Shown: one piece after another, positions 19,965 through 28,276 of the stretch
Layout: every line of letters starts with the position of its first letter
Numbering within the stretch: position 1 is the stretch's first letter
Source of the DNA: Achromobacter aegrifaciens
GTDB lineage: Bacteria > Pseudomonadota > Gammaproteobacteria > Burkholderiales > Burkholderiaceae_B
NCBI RefSeq assembly: GCF_902859735.1
Contig: NZ_CADIJY010000002.1
Location: forward strand, 806,001 to 870,000
DNA length: 64,000 nucleotides
Direction: 5' to 3'
Notes under the pieces: generated by a model
Seen by the model: the letters and a program-made list of their open reading frames with translations, nothing else
Told to the model about the DNA's origin: nothing
The model's database searches: none
Translations under genes and position numbers: made by a program

Positions 19965-20339
19965 TCAGACGCCCGCGAACAGGATCGCGATGATGAAGCC
20001 CACGCTGATGGCCCACACCAGCGAACGCAGCGCGCCCCAGCCCGCCAGGTACATGGCCAGATAGCCCAGCCGCACGCCCAGCCAGCAGGCCATCAGCGTG
20101 GCCACGTGCGCGGGCGGCGCCTGGGTATACAGCGCGAACAGCACCGCCGCGTAGAAGAACGGCAGCGATTCAAAGGTATTGGTCTGCGCCGCATTGGCAC
20201 GCGCGCGCCAACCATCCTGGCGTGCCAGCCAGGCGCGCGGATCATTGTTGTCGAACTTCTTTCCGCCCGCCTTGGCCACGATGGCCGACACGAAAGGCAG
20301 CACTGCCGCCGCCAACATCAACCACGCGATCATCTTCAT
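19965..20339 (-). CDS. MAPEG-family membrane protein
   Basis: A 124-residue integral membrane protein with four hydrophobic helices. The motif ARANAAQTNTFESLPFFYAAVLFA contains the N-x-x-E-x-x-P pattern of MAPEG proteins (membrane-associated eicosanoid/glutathione metabolism). Bacterial members may act as glutathione transferases or peroxidases, but this is unproven here. ATG 20339 is preferred because it begins with the first helix (MKMIAWLMLAAAVLPF). It is upstream of and probably co-transcribed with the GDPD gene, and divergent from the CPBP protease gene. Confidence 0.82.
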   Translation of the reverse strand: MKMIAWLMLAAAVLPFVSAIVAKAGGKKFDNNDPRAWLARQDGWRARANAAQTNTFESLPFFYAAVLFALYTQAPPAHVATLMACWLGVRLGYLAMYLAGWGALRSLVWAISVGFIIAILFAGV

Positions 20340-20489
20340 AGTCTGGCTCCCAGGTATCCGGCAGGCGCCAGGATACCTGGGTTCGCGGCGCGGCGTCAGC
20401 ACACGCGCTCAGCGGTCCGGCGCGCATGCCGTGCGGCCCGCAAAGAGCCGCGCGTTTACACTCAGCCCTTTCAACGCCCGTCCACGCCC

Positions 20490-21338
20490 GTGTCCGCGCT
20501 AAGCCCCTGGTCCGCACTGTTCATCGCCGCCGCCATGTTGTGGCCACCCGCCACCCGCCGCTGGGCGCTGGCGCCGCTCGCCGCCGCCTACGCCTGGGCC
20601 TGGAGCGATGGCACGATAGACGCCGTGGCGCTGGCCTGGCCTGCCTTGCTGATCCTGGCCGCCGTGCTGGTCCGGCCCGCATCGGGCGCGCTGGCGCGCA
20701 CCGCCGGCCATGCGCTCTTCATCGCGCTGGCCGCGCTGCTGTTCCTGCACCTGCTGCCGGGCTTTCACAACCCGCAGGTCATCGCGCCAGCGCCACTGAG
20801 TCCGGACGCCGTGCCTTTCGGCATGTACCTGAACCTGGACAAGCCGCTGGTGGCGTTCTGGGTCGTGCTGGCGCTGACGCCGCCGATGGCGGGACTGACT
20901 CCGCGCGCCACGCTGTCGTCCGCGTTCCTGGCTTGCGCGGGCGCCGTCGCCATCTGCCTGGGCTGCGCGCTGGCGCTGGGCGTGGTCGGCTGGGCGCCCA
21001 AGTGGCCGCAATCGGGCTGGATCTGGCTAATCAACAACGCCTTGCTGGTGACCTTGGCCGAGGAGGCGCTGTTCCGCGGTTATCTGCAACAGCGGCTGAC
21101 GGACTTGTGGCGCGGCCGCGCCTGGGGGTCGTGGGCGGCGTTGATCATCGCGGCCGTGCTGTTCGGCCTGGCGCATTACGCAGGCGGCTGGCAATGGATG
21201 CTGCTGGCCAGCCTGGCGGGCGCGGCCTACGGGCTGGCCTACAAATACGGCGGCCTGGCCGCTGCGGTGCTGGCGCACCTGGGCCTGAACGCGGCGCACT
21301 TCGGCTTGTTCACCTATCCGATGCGCGCCGTGTTCTGA
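20490..21338 (+). CDS. CPBP-family intramembrane metalloprotease (CaaX-like)
   Basis: A 282-residue membrane protein with about eight helices. The catalytic EExxxR motif is in LVTLAEEALFRGYLQQRL, followed by the histidine helix FGLAHYAGGWQ and the last motif HLGLNAAHFG. This is the full set for the Abi/Rce1-like protease family (CPBP). I chose GTG 20490 because the protein then opens with a membrane helix (ALFIAAAMLWPP). The reading frame stays open further upstream, but that part has no family similarity and covers the divergent promoter. The substrate is unknown. Confidence 0.82.
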   Translation: MSALSPWSALFIAAAMLWPPATRRWALAPLAAAYAWAWSDGTIDAVALAWPALLILAAVLVRPASGALARTAGHALFIALAALLFLHLLPGFHNPQVIAPAPLSPDAVPFGMYLNLDKPLVAFWVVLALTPPMAGLTPRATLSSAFLACAGAVAICLGCALALGVVGWAPKWPQSGWIWLINNALLVTLAEEALFRGYLQQRLTDLWRGRAWGSWAALIIAAVLFGLAHYAGGWQWMLLASLAGAAYGLAYKYGGLAAAVLAHLGLNAAHFGLFTYPMRAVF

Positions 21339-21354
21339 ATGCCGGACCCGCCGG

Positions 21355-22407
21355 TCAGGCCAGGGCCGGATAGTCGGTGTAGCCGCCCGGGCCCGGCGCA
21401 TAGAACGTGGCCGGGTTGGGCCGGTTCAGCGGCGCCTTGAGTTCGAAGCGGCGCGCCAGGTCCGGATTGGCGATGTACTGCACGCCAAAAGCCACGGCAT
21501 CGGCGCGGCCCGCGGCAATGGCGGCCTCGGCGGACTCGCGGCCGAATCCTTCGTTGGCGATGTACGTGCCGCCGAATTCGGCCTTGAGCATCGGGCCCAG
21601 GCTGTCGGCGGCTTCGTATTCGCGCACGCACAGGAAGGCGATGCCGCGCTTGCCCAGTTCACGCGCCACATAGCCGAAGGTGGCGGCCGGGTTGGAATCG
21701 CCCATGGTGTGGATTTCCCCGCGCGGCGACAGATGCACGCCCACGCGGCCCGCGCCCCACACCGATATACAAGCATCCACCGCTTCCAGCAGCAGCCGCG
21801 CGCGGTTTTCCAGCGAGCCGCCATAGGCGTCAGTGCGATGGTTGGTGCTGTCCTGCAGGAACTGGTCCAGCAGATAGCCGTTGGCAGCATGCACTTCCAC
21901 GCCGTCGAAACCGGCCTCCATGGCCATCTTCGCGCCGTGGCGGTAGGCCTCGACCACGCCCGGAATCTCGGCCGTTTCCAGCGCGCGCGGCGTGACGTAG
22001 GCGCGCTCCGGACGCACGTGGCTGACGTGGCCGCGGGCGGCAATGGCGCTGGGCGCCACCGGCAGTTCGCCATCCAGGAACATGGGGTCGGAGATCCGGC
22101 CCACGTGCCAGAGCTGCGCGACGATCAGGCCGCCGGCCCGGTGCACCGCGGACGTGACCTTGCGCCAGCCCTGGACCTGTTCGGGGGTCCACAGGCCCGG
22201 CGTATCGGCATAGCCCACGCCTTGCGGGGTGACGGCCGTGGCTTCGGTCAGGATCATGCCGGCGCCGGCGCGCTGGGTGTAGTACTCGACCATCAGGTCG
22301 TTGGGCACGCGGCCCGGACTGGCGTGCATGCGCGTCAAAGGCGCCATGACGATACGGTTGCGCAGCGTCAGATCGCCTGCGCGCAGGGGTTCGAAAAGTT
22401 GGCTCAT
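21355..22407 (-). CDS. Old yellow enzyme-type alkene reductase (NemA family)
   Basis: A 350-residue FMN-dependent ene-reductase (TIM barrel) reducing activated C=C bonds, nitroesters and quinone-like electrophiles with NAD(P)H. Motifs: NRIVMAPLTRMHA at the start, QLWHVGRISDP, the catalytic/FMN region GFDGVEVHAANGYLLDQFLQDSTNHRTDAYGGS (includes the HxxN/Y set) and FGREP-like ANEGFGRESAEAAIAAGRADAVAFGVQYIANPDL at the end. It follows the ArsR gene on the same strand with a 48-bp gap, so expression is probably controlled by that regulator. Confidence 0.92.
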   Translation of the reverse strand: MSQLFEPLRAGDLTLRNRIVMAPLTRMHASPGRVPNDLMVEYYTQRAGAGMILTEATAVTPQGVGYADTPGLWTPEQVQGWRKVTSAVHRAGGLIVAQLWHVGRISDPMFLDGELPVAPSAIAARGHVSHVRPERAYVTPRALETAEIPGVVEAYRHGAKMAMEAGFDGVEVHAANGYLLDQFLQDSTNHRTDAYGGSLENRARLLLEAVDACISVWGAGRVGVHLSPRGEIHTMGDSNPAATFGYVARELGKRGIAFLCVREYEAADSLGPMLKAEFGGTYIANEGFGRESAEAAIAAGRADAVAFGVQYIANPDLARRFELKAPLNRPNPATFYAPGPGGYTDYPALA

Positions 22408-22455
22408 GCGTAAATCCTTGGCCCCGGATCAGGGGCCGCTGGCGGCGTAGCAGGG

Positions 22456-22803
22456 CTACATATCCTGGTTCAATTGCCGCAGGAACGCGGCAATGGCGGC
22501 TTCGTTGCGACGGTAGAAAATCCACTGCCCCACCTTGGTCGCCGAGATCAGGCCCGCGCGCTGCAGAACGGCCAGGTGCGAGGACACGGTGGACTGGGAC
22601 AGTCCGCAGCGTTCGTCGATGTGGCCCGCGCATACGCCATGCTCGAAAGTATGGCCCGGGCGTTCCTCGAAGTACGCGTGCGGCGTCTTCAGCCAGGCAA
22701 GGATGTCGCGCCGCACCGGATTGGCCAACGCCTTGAGGATGGCGTCGGCGTCAATGGCCGGTAACGAGGCGGCTGGGTCGGAGCTGGAAGTGGAGACCGT
22801 CAT
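22456..22803 (-). CDS. ArsR-family repressor with two cysteines, upstream of the alkene reductase
   Basis: A 115-residue winged-helix repressor. Core ArsR helices run from about residue 18 (AILKALANPVRRDILAWLK) to the recognition helix CGLSQSTVSSHLAVLQRAGL and wing (LISATKVGQWIFYRRN). Two cysteines, Cys58 (EHGVCAG) and Cys66 (DERCGLSQ), stand just before the recognition helix. This is not the classical arsenic motif CVCDL. Being paired with an electrophile-reducing enzyme, they could be redox or electrophile sensors. The start at 22803 fits the operator-rich AT block just upstream (22811-22850). Confidence 0.85.
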   Translation of the reverse strand: MTVSTSSSDPAASLPAIDADAILKALANPVRRDILAWLKTPHAYFEERPGHTFEHGVCAGHIDERCGLSQSTVSSHLAVLQRAGLISATKVGQWIFYRRNEAAIAAFLRQLNQDM

Positions 22804-22810
22804 ATTGAAG

Positions 22811-22850
22811 TATCGCAATTTATCGAATCTTATATCGGAAGTATTCGATA
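22811..22850. promoter_or_regulatory. Operator block of the ArsR regulator
   Basis: Just upstream of the ArsR start lies an AT-rich block with a perfect inverted repeat TATCGAAT (22821-22828) and ATTCGATA (22843-22850). Additional TATCG half-sites occur at 22811 and 22833. The spacing and position fit an autoregulatory operator covering the promoter of the repressor/reductase unit. Confidence 0.55.
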
Positions 22851-22957
22851 TATAGTCATGCCCCTGCGGCGGACAGGGCTTTATGGCCCCGGCATCCGCG
22901 CCCGGCCATCCGCCACGGATGCCTCCATAGCCGCCCTTCCCCTTCCTTCCGCGCCGC

Positions 22958-24367
22958 TCAGGCCACGAGCCTATCCAGCACCGACCACCCCGCCCGCGCC
23001 TCGATGGCTTCGCCCGCGGCCAGGCACAGGTCTTCGCGGAACCGCCCCGCCACCAGATGGACACCCATCGGCACACCGTCCGCCAGGCCGACAGGGACCG
23101 ACAGGCCAGGCAAGCCCAGTATCGCGGTCGAGACCAGCGGGCTCTGCGCGCGCAGTATGTCGCCCATGGCCGCGTCGCCTTGCTGGTCCTGGTCGATCGG
23201 GAATGGACGCTCGAACGACACCGGCATGAGCAGGACGGGATAGCGGTCGAAGAATGCGCCCCACTCCCGCAGTATCGTGGTGCGCAGCGCCAGCGCCTGG
23301 ATAAAGCCGTCCTTGTCCAGCGGCGAGGTGTGCGCAAGCATGCTGCGGTAGGCGCGCTGTATCGCCGCGTCGCCTGCACGCTCGATTTCGCGGCCCATGG
23401 AGCCGGACGCTTCGTTCATCAGCACGCTGCGCCATAGCTCGGCCGCTTCCTCGAACCTGGGCGGCGTTGCTGTTTCGACGATGTAGCCCGCGTCTTCCAG
23501 GTACTTTGCGGCGCGCAGCAAGGCATCCAGCACAGCGGGATCGGATTTCAGGGCCGAGGTGCCGCAGAACAGCGCCACCCGCCGGCTATCTCCAGGCTGG
23601 CGCAGGTCCAGCGGCGCGGGCACCCACCACGGATCGCGGGAATCGCCCGCCGACATGGCCTCCAGCCCCAGTCTCAGGTCGGCAATGTTCCGCGCCAAGG
23701 GGCCCTGGGTCGCGGCCAGTTGGGAAGCCACCGGACGCTCCGATTTCTGGCTGGCGTTGTAGGCCGGCACCCGGCCTTGCGAGGGCCGCAGCCCCGCCAC
23801 GCCGCAGGCATAGGCCGGATACCGGATCGATCCACCCTGGTCGCTGCCGTGCGCCAGCGGCCCCATGCCCAGGGCGGCGGCGACGGACGCGCCGCCGCTG
23901 GAGCCGCCCGGCGTGCGCGCGGCGTCGAACGGGTTGACGGTGCGGCCATGCAGGTCGTTGTCCGAAAACCAGCGCCAGGAGAATGCCGGAACGTTGCTGC
24001 GGCCGATCACGACCGCGCCGGCCTTGAGCCAGTTGTCGACGGCGGGATTGTTCTCGCTGGCAATGAGGTCCCGGTACGCGACGACGCCATTGGTCGTGGC
24101 CGACCCTGCCAGATCGGCGTTGGCCTTGATGGTGACCGGCACGCCGTGCAGGAGGCCCAGCGGCGCGCCCCCGCGCACCGCGGCGTCGGCGGCATCGGCC
24201 GCCTTCAGTGCCTGGTCGGCGCAGATCTCGGTAAGCGGATTGAAGACCGGATTTAGCTGTGCCGCCCGCTGCAGGCAGCTCTGCACGGCCTCCCGGCTGG
24301 AAACTTCCCGCTGGCGGATGGCCTGGGCCAGATCGACGGCGCTCCAGCGCCAGAGTTCGTTCGTCAT
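22958..24367 (-). CDS. Amidase of the amidase-signature family
   Basis: A 469-residue enzyme with the Ser-cisSer-Lys triad of the amidase-signature family. Lys81 is in PVTIKANAD, the cis-serine is in TPGGSSGGAS (156-157) and the nucleophile Ser180 in GSDQGGSIRYPA. It hydrolyses a carboxamide to acid and ammonia in the cytoplasm; the substrate cannot be read from sequence. It is not GatA, because no GatB/GatC partner is present and the substrate loop differs. The gene lies 27 bp after a Bug-type binding protein gene on the same strand, opposite a LysR gene, suggesting uptake and hydrolysis of one amide under LysR control. Confidence 0.88.
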   Translation of the reverse strand: MTNELWRWSAVDLAQAIRQREVSSREAVQSCLQRAAQLNPVFNPLTEICADQALKAADAADAAVRGGAPLGLLHGVPVTIKANADLAGSATTNGVVAYRDLIASENNPAVDNWLKAGAVVIGRSNVPAFSWRWFSDNDLHGRTVNPFDAARTPGGSSGGASVAAALGMGPLAHGSDQGGSIRYPAYACGVAGLRPSQGRVPAYNASQKSERPVASQLAATQGPLARNIADLRLGLEAMSAGDSRDPWWVPAPLDLRQPGDSRRVALFCGTSALKSDPAVLDALLRAAKYLEDAGYIVETATPPRFEEAAELWRSVLMNEASGSMGREIERAGDAAIQRAYRSMLAHTSPLDKDGFIQALALRTTILREWGAFFDRYPVLLMPVSFERPFPIDQDQQGDAAMGDILRAQSPLVSTAILGLPGLSVPVGLADGVPMGVHLVAGRFREDLCLAAGEAIEARAGWSVLDRLVA

Positions 24368-24394
24368 GATGGCTCCCTGTGGGGTTGAACGCAG

Positions 24395-25381
24395 TCAGTC
24401 GGCGGACGCGCCGGAGCGCTTGACCATCTCGCCCCACCGTGGGATCTCGCTGGCGATGAGGCTGGCGAACTGTTCGGGCGTGGACGGCGTCGCATCGACG
24501 GACAGCGTTTCGTTGAGCTTGAGCACCGCGGGGTCCTGCAGCGCCTTGGCGATGGCGCGATTGAGCTTGTCGATGATGGGCTTGGGCGTACCGGCGGGCG
24601 CGACGATGCCGCCCCAGGACACCACCTCAAATCCCTTCAAGCCGGATTCGTCGAGGGTGGGCACGTCCGAGAGGACAGGCACACGCGTGAGGCTGGTCGC
24701 CCCCAGCACCTTTACCTGTCCGGAGCGGATGAAGGGCAGCACGCCCGCGACGTTGTCGATCATCACGTCGAGCTGCCCGCCCACGATGTCGCCCACCGCC
24801 TGCTGGCCGCTCTTGTACGGGACGTGCAGCATGGTCGTGCCCGTCTCGCTCTTGAGCATTTCCCCGGCCAGATGGGCGCTCGATCCCACCCCCAACGAGC
24901 CGACGCTGACCTTGCCCGGATGCTGCCTGGCATAGCTGACCAGGCCCTGCACATCGCTTGCCGGGAAGTCGTTGCGGGCGATCAGCACCAGGGCATTGCT
25001 GATGGCCAGGCTGATGGGCGCAAGGCTGCGTTGCGGGTCGTAAGGCAGCTTCGAGTACATGCTCTTGTTGATTGCCAGCGTGACCAGGTTGCCGAAGCCT
25101 ATCGTGTAGCCGTCCGGCGCCGCCGCGGCCAGCGCCTGCGTGCCGACAATACCGCCCGCCCCTCCCCGGTTGTCGACGATCACCGGTTGGCCGAGTTCGC
25201 GCCCCAGGGCGTCCGCGATCGGGCGTAGCACCACGTCGGGACCGGACCCCGCCACATACGGCACGATGAGCTTGACTGGCCGTTGGGGCCAATCAGCCTG
25301 CGCCGCGCCGGCGCCTGCCGCTCCCAGCAAGGCAAAACACAATGAAATGGCCTGACCTACACGACGGGGAAAGATCTGCAT
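24395..25381 (-). CDS. Bug-family periplasmic solute-binding protein
   Basis: A 328-residue secreted binding protein of the tripartite tricarboxylate transporter family, which is greatly expanded in Bordetella and its relatives. A signal peptide (FALLGAAGAGAAQA) precedes the typical start WPQRPVKLIVPYVAGSGPDVVLRPIADAL. The conserved VDNRGGAGGIVGTQALAAAAPDGYTI and SVGSLGVGSSAHLAGEM loops form the ligand pocket. No TctA/TctB membrane genes are adjacent, as usual for orphan Bug proteins. Its ligand is probably the amide or acid handled by the downstream amidase, which is an inference from context. Confidence 0.9.
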   Translation of the reverse strand: MQIFPRRVGQAISLCFALLGAAGAGAAQADWPQRPVKLIVPYVAGSGPDVVLRPIADALGRELGQPVIVDNRGGAGGIVGTQALAAAAPDGYTIGFGNLVTLAINKSMYSKLPYDPQRSLAPISLAISNALVLIARNDFPASDVQGLVSYARQHPGKVSVGSLGVGSSAHLAGEMLKSETGTTMLHVPYKSGQQAVGDIVGGQLDVMIDNVAGVLPFIRSGQVKVLGATSLTRVPVLSDVPTLDESGLKGFEVVSWGGIVAPAGTPKPIIDKLNRAIAKALQDPAVLKLNETLSVDATPSTPEQFASLIASEIPRWGEMVKRSGASAD

Positions 25382-25471
25382 GGCTTGCTCCTGAAGTACG
25401 GGACTGCATGGTCTTGTCGTCGTGAAGCTTAGAGATCGCCCGCGCTGCGCATAAGGCTATTTCTTTGTTAA

Positions 25472-25494
25472 GGTGACAACTCCAGGTTGTCGCC
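25472..25494. promoter_or_regulatory. LysR-type operator palindrome between the Bug and LysR genes
   Basis: GGTGACAAC (25472-25480) and GTTGTCGCC (25486-25494) form a 9-bp inverted repeat with one mismatch around a 5-nt centre, 12 bp before the LysR start codon. LysR regulators typically bind such a site to repress themselves and activate the divergent gene. Confidence 0.5.
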
Positions 25495-25506
25495 ATCGAG
25501 AGGCAC

Positions 25507-26448
25507 ATGAAAGACCACCATCTCCGGGCCTGGCTGAAGGTCGCCGAATTACGCAGCATCCGCGCCGCGGCGCGCAGCCTGCACTTGAGCCAGGCGGCGG
25601 TGACCAAGGCCATCAAGGAACTGGAAACGGAGCTCGAAGCGCCGCTGCTCACGCGCAGCCCCCAGGGCATCGAGGTCACCGAATGCGGCGAACACCTGAC
25701 GGTGCGGGCGCAGCTTGCCCAGGCCCAGTTGTCCCTGGCGCGCCAGGACATCCGCCAACTGCTCAGCGGTGCGCAGGCGCGGGTGGCAGTGGGCGTGACG
25801 CCCATGGTGATGCTGAGCGTGCTGCCTGACGTGCTGAACGATTTCAGGCAAAGCATGCCCGCGGCCAAGCTCAAGGTTTCGGAAGGCCTGCTGGCCGCCG
25901 TCCTGCCGGCTTTGCGCAACGGCTCGCTGGATTTCGCGTTGGCGTCCGGCATGGCGGACAACCATGGCGGGCAGGAGTTCGATTTCGAGGAACTGCGGCC
26001 GCTGGAATTCATGGTCGCCTGCCGCCGCGGACATCCGCTGGCGGGCGCCACGCGGTGGCAAGACATCGCGGGCTGCGAATGGCTGCTCAACACCTCGGGC
26101 GGCAGCCACACCGACGCCTTTCTGCAAGGCCTGCGCGCAAACGGCCTGCAGCCGCCCGAACGCGTCATCGACTGCGATACGTTCGGCGTGATGTGGAACC
26201 TGATGGTCCGCAGCGACGCGTTGATCGTCTGCCCGGCGGGCATGCTAGAGATCCCGCCTTACGGCGCCGAAGCCAGCCAGATCCGCACCGAAGCGCCCAT
26301 GCCGGTCGCCAGCATAGGCATCATGACGCTGCGGGGAACGCCGCTGTCGCTGGCGGCGTCCACCATGGCGGACCTGTTCCGCCGACGCATCCAGCGGCTA
26401 GCCCAGGCGGGTGCCGTGGCTACACGCCAGGCTGGCGGCGCGGCTTGA
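25507..26448 (+). CDS. LysR-family regulator of the amidase/Bug unit
   Basis: A 313-residue regulator with the LysR helix-turn-helix at residues 3-62 (LRAWLKVAELRSIRAAARSLHLSQAAVTKAIKELE) and the periplasmic-binding-like effector domain after it. It diverges from the Bug/amidase unit with a palindromic site between them, the standard LysR layout. Its 3' end overlaps the convergent DUF2238 gene by 29 bp. The inducer is presumably the amide or its product. Confidence 0.9.
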   Translation: MKDHHLRAWLKVAELRSIRAAARSLHLSQAAVTKAIKELETELEAPLLTRSPQGIEVTECGEHLTVRAQLAQAQLSLARQDIRQLLSGAQARVAVGVTPMVMLSVLPDVLNDFRQSMPAAKLKVSEGLLAAVLPALRNGSLDFALASGMADNHGGQEFDFEELRPLEFMVACRRGHPLAGATRWQDIAGCEWLLNTSGGSHTDAFLQGLRANGLQPPERVIDCDTFGVMWNLMVRSDALIVCPAGMLEIPPYGAEASQIRTEAPMPVASIGIMTLRGTPLSLAASTMADLFRRRIQRLAQAGAVATRQAGGAA

Positions 26449-27103
26449 GGCTGTCGGCCCAGTCGCGCGCCAGGTCGCGGCGGGCGCGGCGGTTGACCAG
26501 GGCGGTGATGGCCATCGCGATGACGGCGCCCCCGGCCGCCAGCGCCATGTCCTTCTGTGCGTCCCAGATATCGCCCTGCGTGCCCAGATAGGCCGCGCCC
26601 AGGTCGCCGCCCACGGTGGCGGCAGCGCCCCACTCCAGCAGTTCGTAGAGCGCCGAGGTCGACAGCGTGACGTCCATGGGCAGGAAATACGCCCAGAAGC
26701 CGCGCACCTCGACCACGCGCAGAAAGATCTCGCGGATGGGATACGCCAGCAGCAGGCCGTAGGAAAAATGCACCACGCGGTCGAAATTGTTGCGTTCCCA
26801 GCCGAGCATGCTGTTGAAACTGTGTCCCGTCAGCGCCCGCCACCAGTCGTCGTAAGGCACCAGCGAATAGGTGTAGTGCGCGCCGACGGCATGCAGGCAC
26901 AGGTAAAGAAAGATCAGCGTGTACGAGGTGCGCGAAAACACGAACCAGCGCCGCGTAAAGAGCAGCGCCGCGCCGAAGGCCAGCACCAGCGCGTTCTCCA
27001 GCGCCCAGTCGGCGCGGTCATGCGGCGCAATCGCCAGTGCCGTCCATATCACGGCGAACAGTGCGCCCAGCGTGTACAGGTAGCGCCGGCGCGCGTCGGC
27101 CAT
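26420..27103 (-). CDS. DUF2238 (YjdF-like) membrane protein
   Basis: A 227-residue integral membrane protein with about six helices. The block NNFDRVVHFSYGLLLAYPIREIFLR and DVTLSTSALYELLEWGAA are typical of the DUF2238/YjdF family of unknown function. ATG 27103 is used; longer in-frame versions run through the ArfB gene. The gene starts 2 bp after the ArfB stop, so it is probably the second gene of an arfB-led unit. No function can be assigned from context. Confidence 0.85.
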   Translation of the reverse strand: MADARRRYLYTLGALFAVIWTALAIAPHDRADWALENALVLAFGAALLFTRRWFVFSRTSYTLIFLYLCLHAVGAHYTYSLVPYDDWWRALTGHSFNSMLGWERNNFDRVVHFSYGLLLAYPIREIFLRVVEVRGFWAYFLPMDVTLSTSALYELLEWGAAATVGGDLGAAYLGTQGDIWDAQKDMALAAGGAVIAMAITALVNRRARRDLARDWADSLKPRRQPGV

Positions 27104-27105
27104 GG

Positions 27106-27522
27106 TCAGTCTCCCTGGACCCGGCCGCGCAGGCGCTTGACTTCGCCGTGCAGCACCTTGCGCTGCACACGGCGGCGCTGCGAGGCGCGGGTGGGCTTGG
27201 TCGGACGGCGCGGTTTGTCGGTGCGCGCCGCTGCGCGCACCATGGCGATCAGGCGTTCGATGGCTTCGGCGCGGTTCTTTTCCTGGCTGCGGAACGCCTG
27301 CGACTTGATGACGATGACCCCGTCCTTGGAGACGCGGTGGTCGCTCAGCGCGCACAGCGCTTCCTTGATTTCTTCGGGCAGGCTGGAGGCGCGCACGTCG
27401 AAGCGCAGGTGCACGGCGCTGGACACCTTGTTGACGTTCTGGCCGCCCGCGCCCTGGGCGCGGATCATGGTGAACGCCAGGTCGCGTTCATCCAGGTAGA
27501 TGGAATCTTGGACGTGAAACAT
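27106..27522 (-). CDS. arfB: Alternative ribosome-rescue factor ArfB (peptidyl-tRNA hydrolase YaeJ)
   Basis: A 138-residue protein with the class I release factor GGQ motif at 26-28 (AQGAGGQNVNKVSSAV) and the basic C-terminal tail (KPRRPTKPTRASQRRRVQRK) that inserts in the mRNA channel of stalled ribosomes. It hydrolyses peptidyl-tRNA on non-stop complexes. Codon-recognition domains of RF1/RF2 are absent, as expected. ATG 27522 gives the usual start (MFHVQDSIYLDERDL); a start nine bases earlier is possible. Confidence 0.93.
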   Translation of the reverse strand: MFHVQDSIYLDERDLAFTMIRAQGAGGQNVNKVSSAVHLRFDVRASSLPEEIKEALCALSDHRVSKDGVIVIKSQAFRSQEKNRAEAIERLIAMVRAAARTDKPRRPTKPTRASQRRRVQRKVLHGEVKRLRGRVQGD

Positions 27523-27615
27523 AGCCCGCAAGTATAGATGCGCCGCGCAAAGTAAAATAATGCGCTTTTGCCTGATTTATCCGGGGTCCGGCCTTATCCG
27601 GCCGCCGGCACCACC

Positions 27616-28248
27616 ATGACTTACTCCGCCAAAGAAATCTTCAAGACGCTGCAGGGCGAAGGCGCCCACGCAGGCCGCGCGGCGGTCTTCTGCCGCTTTG
27701 CCGGCTGCAACCTCTGGACCGGCCGCGAAAGCGACCGCGCCAGCGCCGCCTGCACCTTCTGCGACACCGACTTCATCGGCACCGACGGCGACGGCGGCGG
27801 CAAGTTCGCCACGCCCGAACTGCTGGCCGACGCCATCGCCGCGGCCTGGGGCCCGGGCGCCAATGACCGCTACGTGGTCTTCACTGGCGGCGAACCGCTG
27901 CTGCAGCTGGACGCGCCGCTCTTGACCGCGGTGCACGCGCGCGGCTTCACGGTGGCCATCGAAACCAACGGCACCATCAAGCCGCCCGCCGGCATCGACT
28001 GGATCTGCGTCAGCCCCAAGGGCACGGCGCCCGTGGTGCTGGAACGCGGCGACGAGCTCAAGCTGGTCTATCCGCAGGCCAATGCGCAGCCCGAAGCCTT
28101 CGCGCACCTGGACTTCGAGCACTTCTTCCTGCAACCCATGGATGGCCCCGCGCGCGCGGCCAATACCGAACAGGCCGTCCAGTACTGTATGCAGCATCCG
28201 CAATGGCGGCTCAGCCTGCAGACCCACAAATACATAGGCATTCCATGA
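27616..28248 (+). CDS. queE: 7-carboxy-7-deazaguanine synthase QueE
   Basis: A radical SAM enzyme of 210 residues in queuosine biosynthesis, converting 6-carboxytetrahydropterin to 7-carboxy-7-deazaguanine. The 4Fe-4S cluster cysteines are at 31, 46 and 49, a CX14CX2C spacing instead of the common CX3CX2C, as in the Burkholderia-type QueE. GEP motif VVFTGGEPLLQLD follows. ATG 27616 is chosen by the family start (TYSAKEIFKTLQGEG). A -10-like TAAAAT lies at 27553-27558. queD follows 28 bp after the stop, giving consecutive pathway steps in reverse order. Confidence 0.94.
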   Translation: MTYSAKEIFKTLQGEGAHAGRAAVFCRFAGCNLWTGRESDRASAACTFCDTDFIGTDGDGGGKFATPELLADAIAAAWGPGANDRYVVFTGGEPLLQLDAPLLTAVHARGFTVAIETNGTIKPPAGIDWICVSPKGTAPVVLERGDELKLVYPQANAQPEAFAHLDFEHFFLQPMDGPARAANTEQAVQYCMQHPQWRLSLQTHKYIGIP

Positions 28249-28276
28249 TTCACCCTAGCCCCCTGCGGAGCGCGCC

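Noticed and set aside
27523-27615. preQ1 riboswitch upstream of queE
   Set aside because: No compact hairpin plus A-rich tail of the preQ1 classes could be recognised; only a -10-like TAAAAT is visible.
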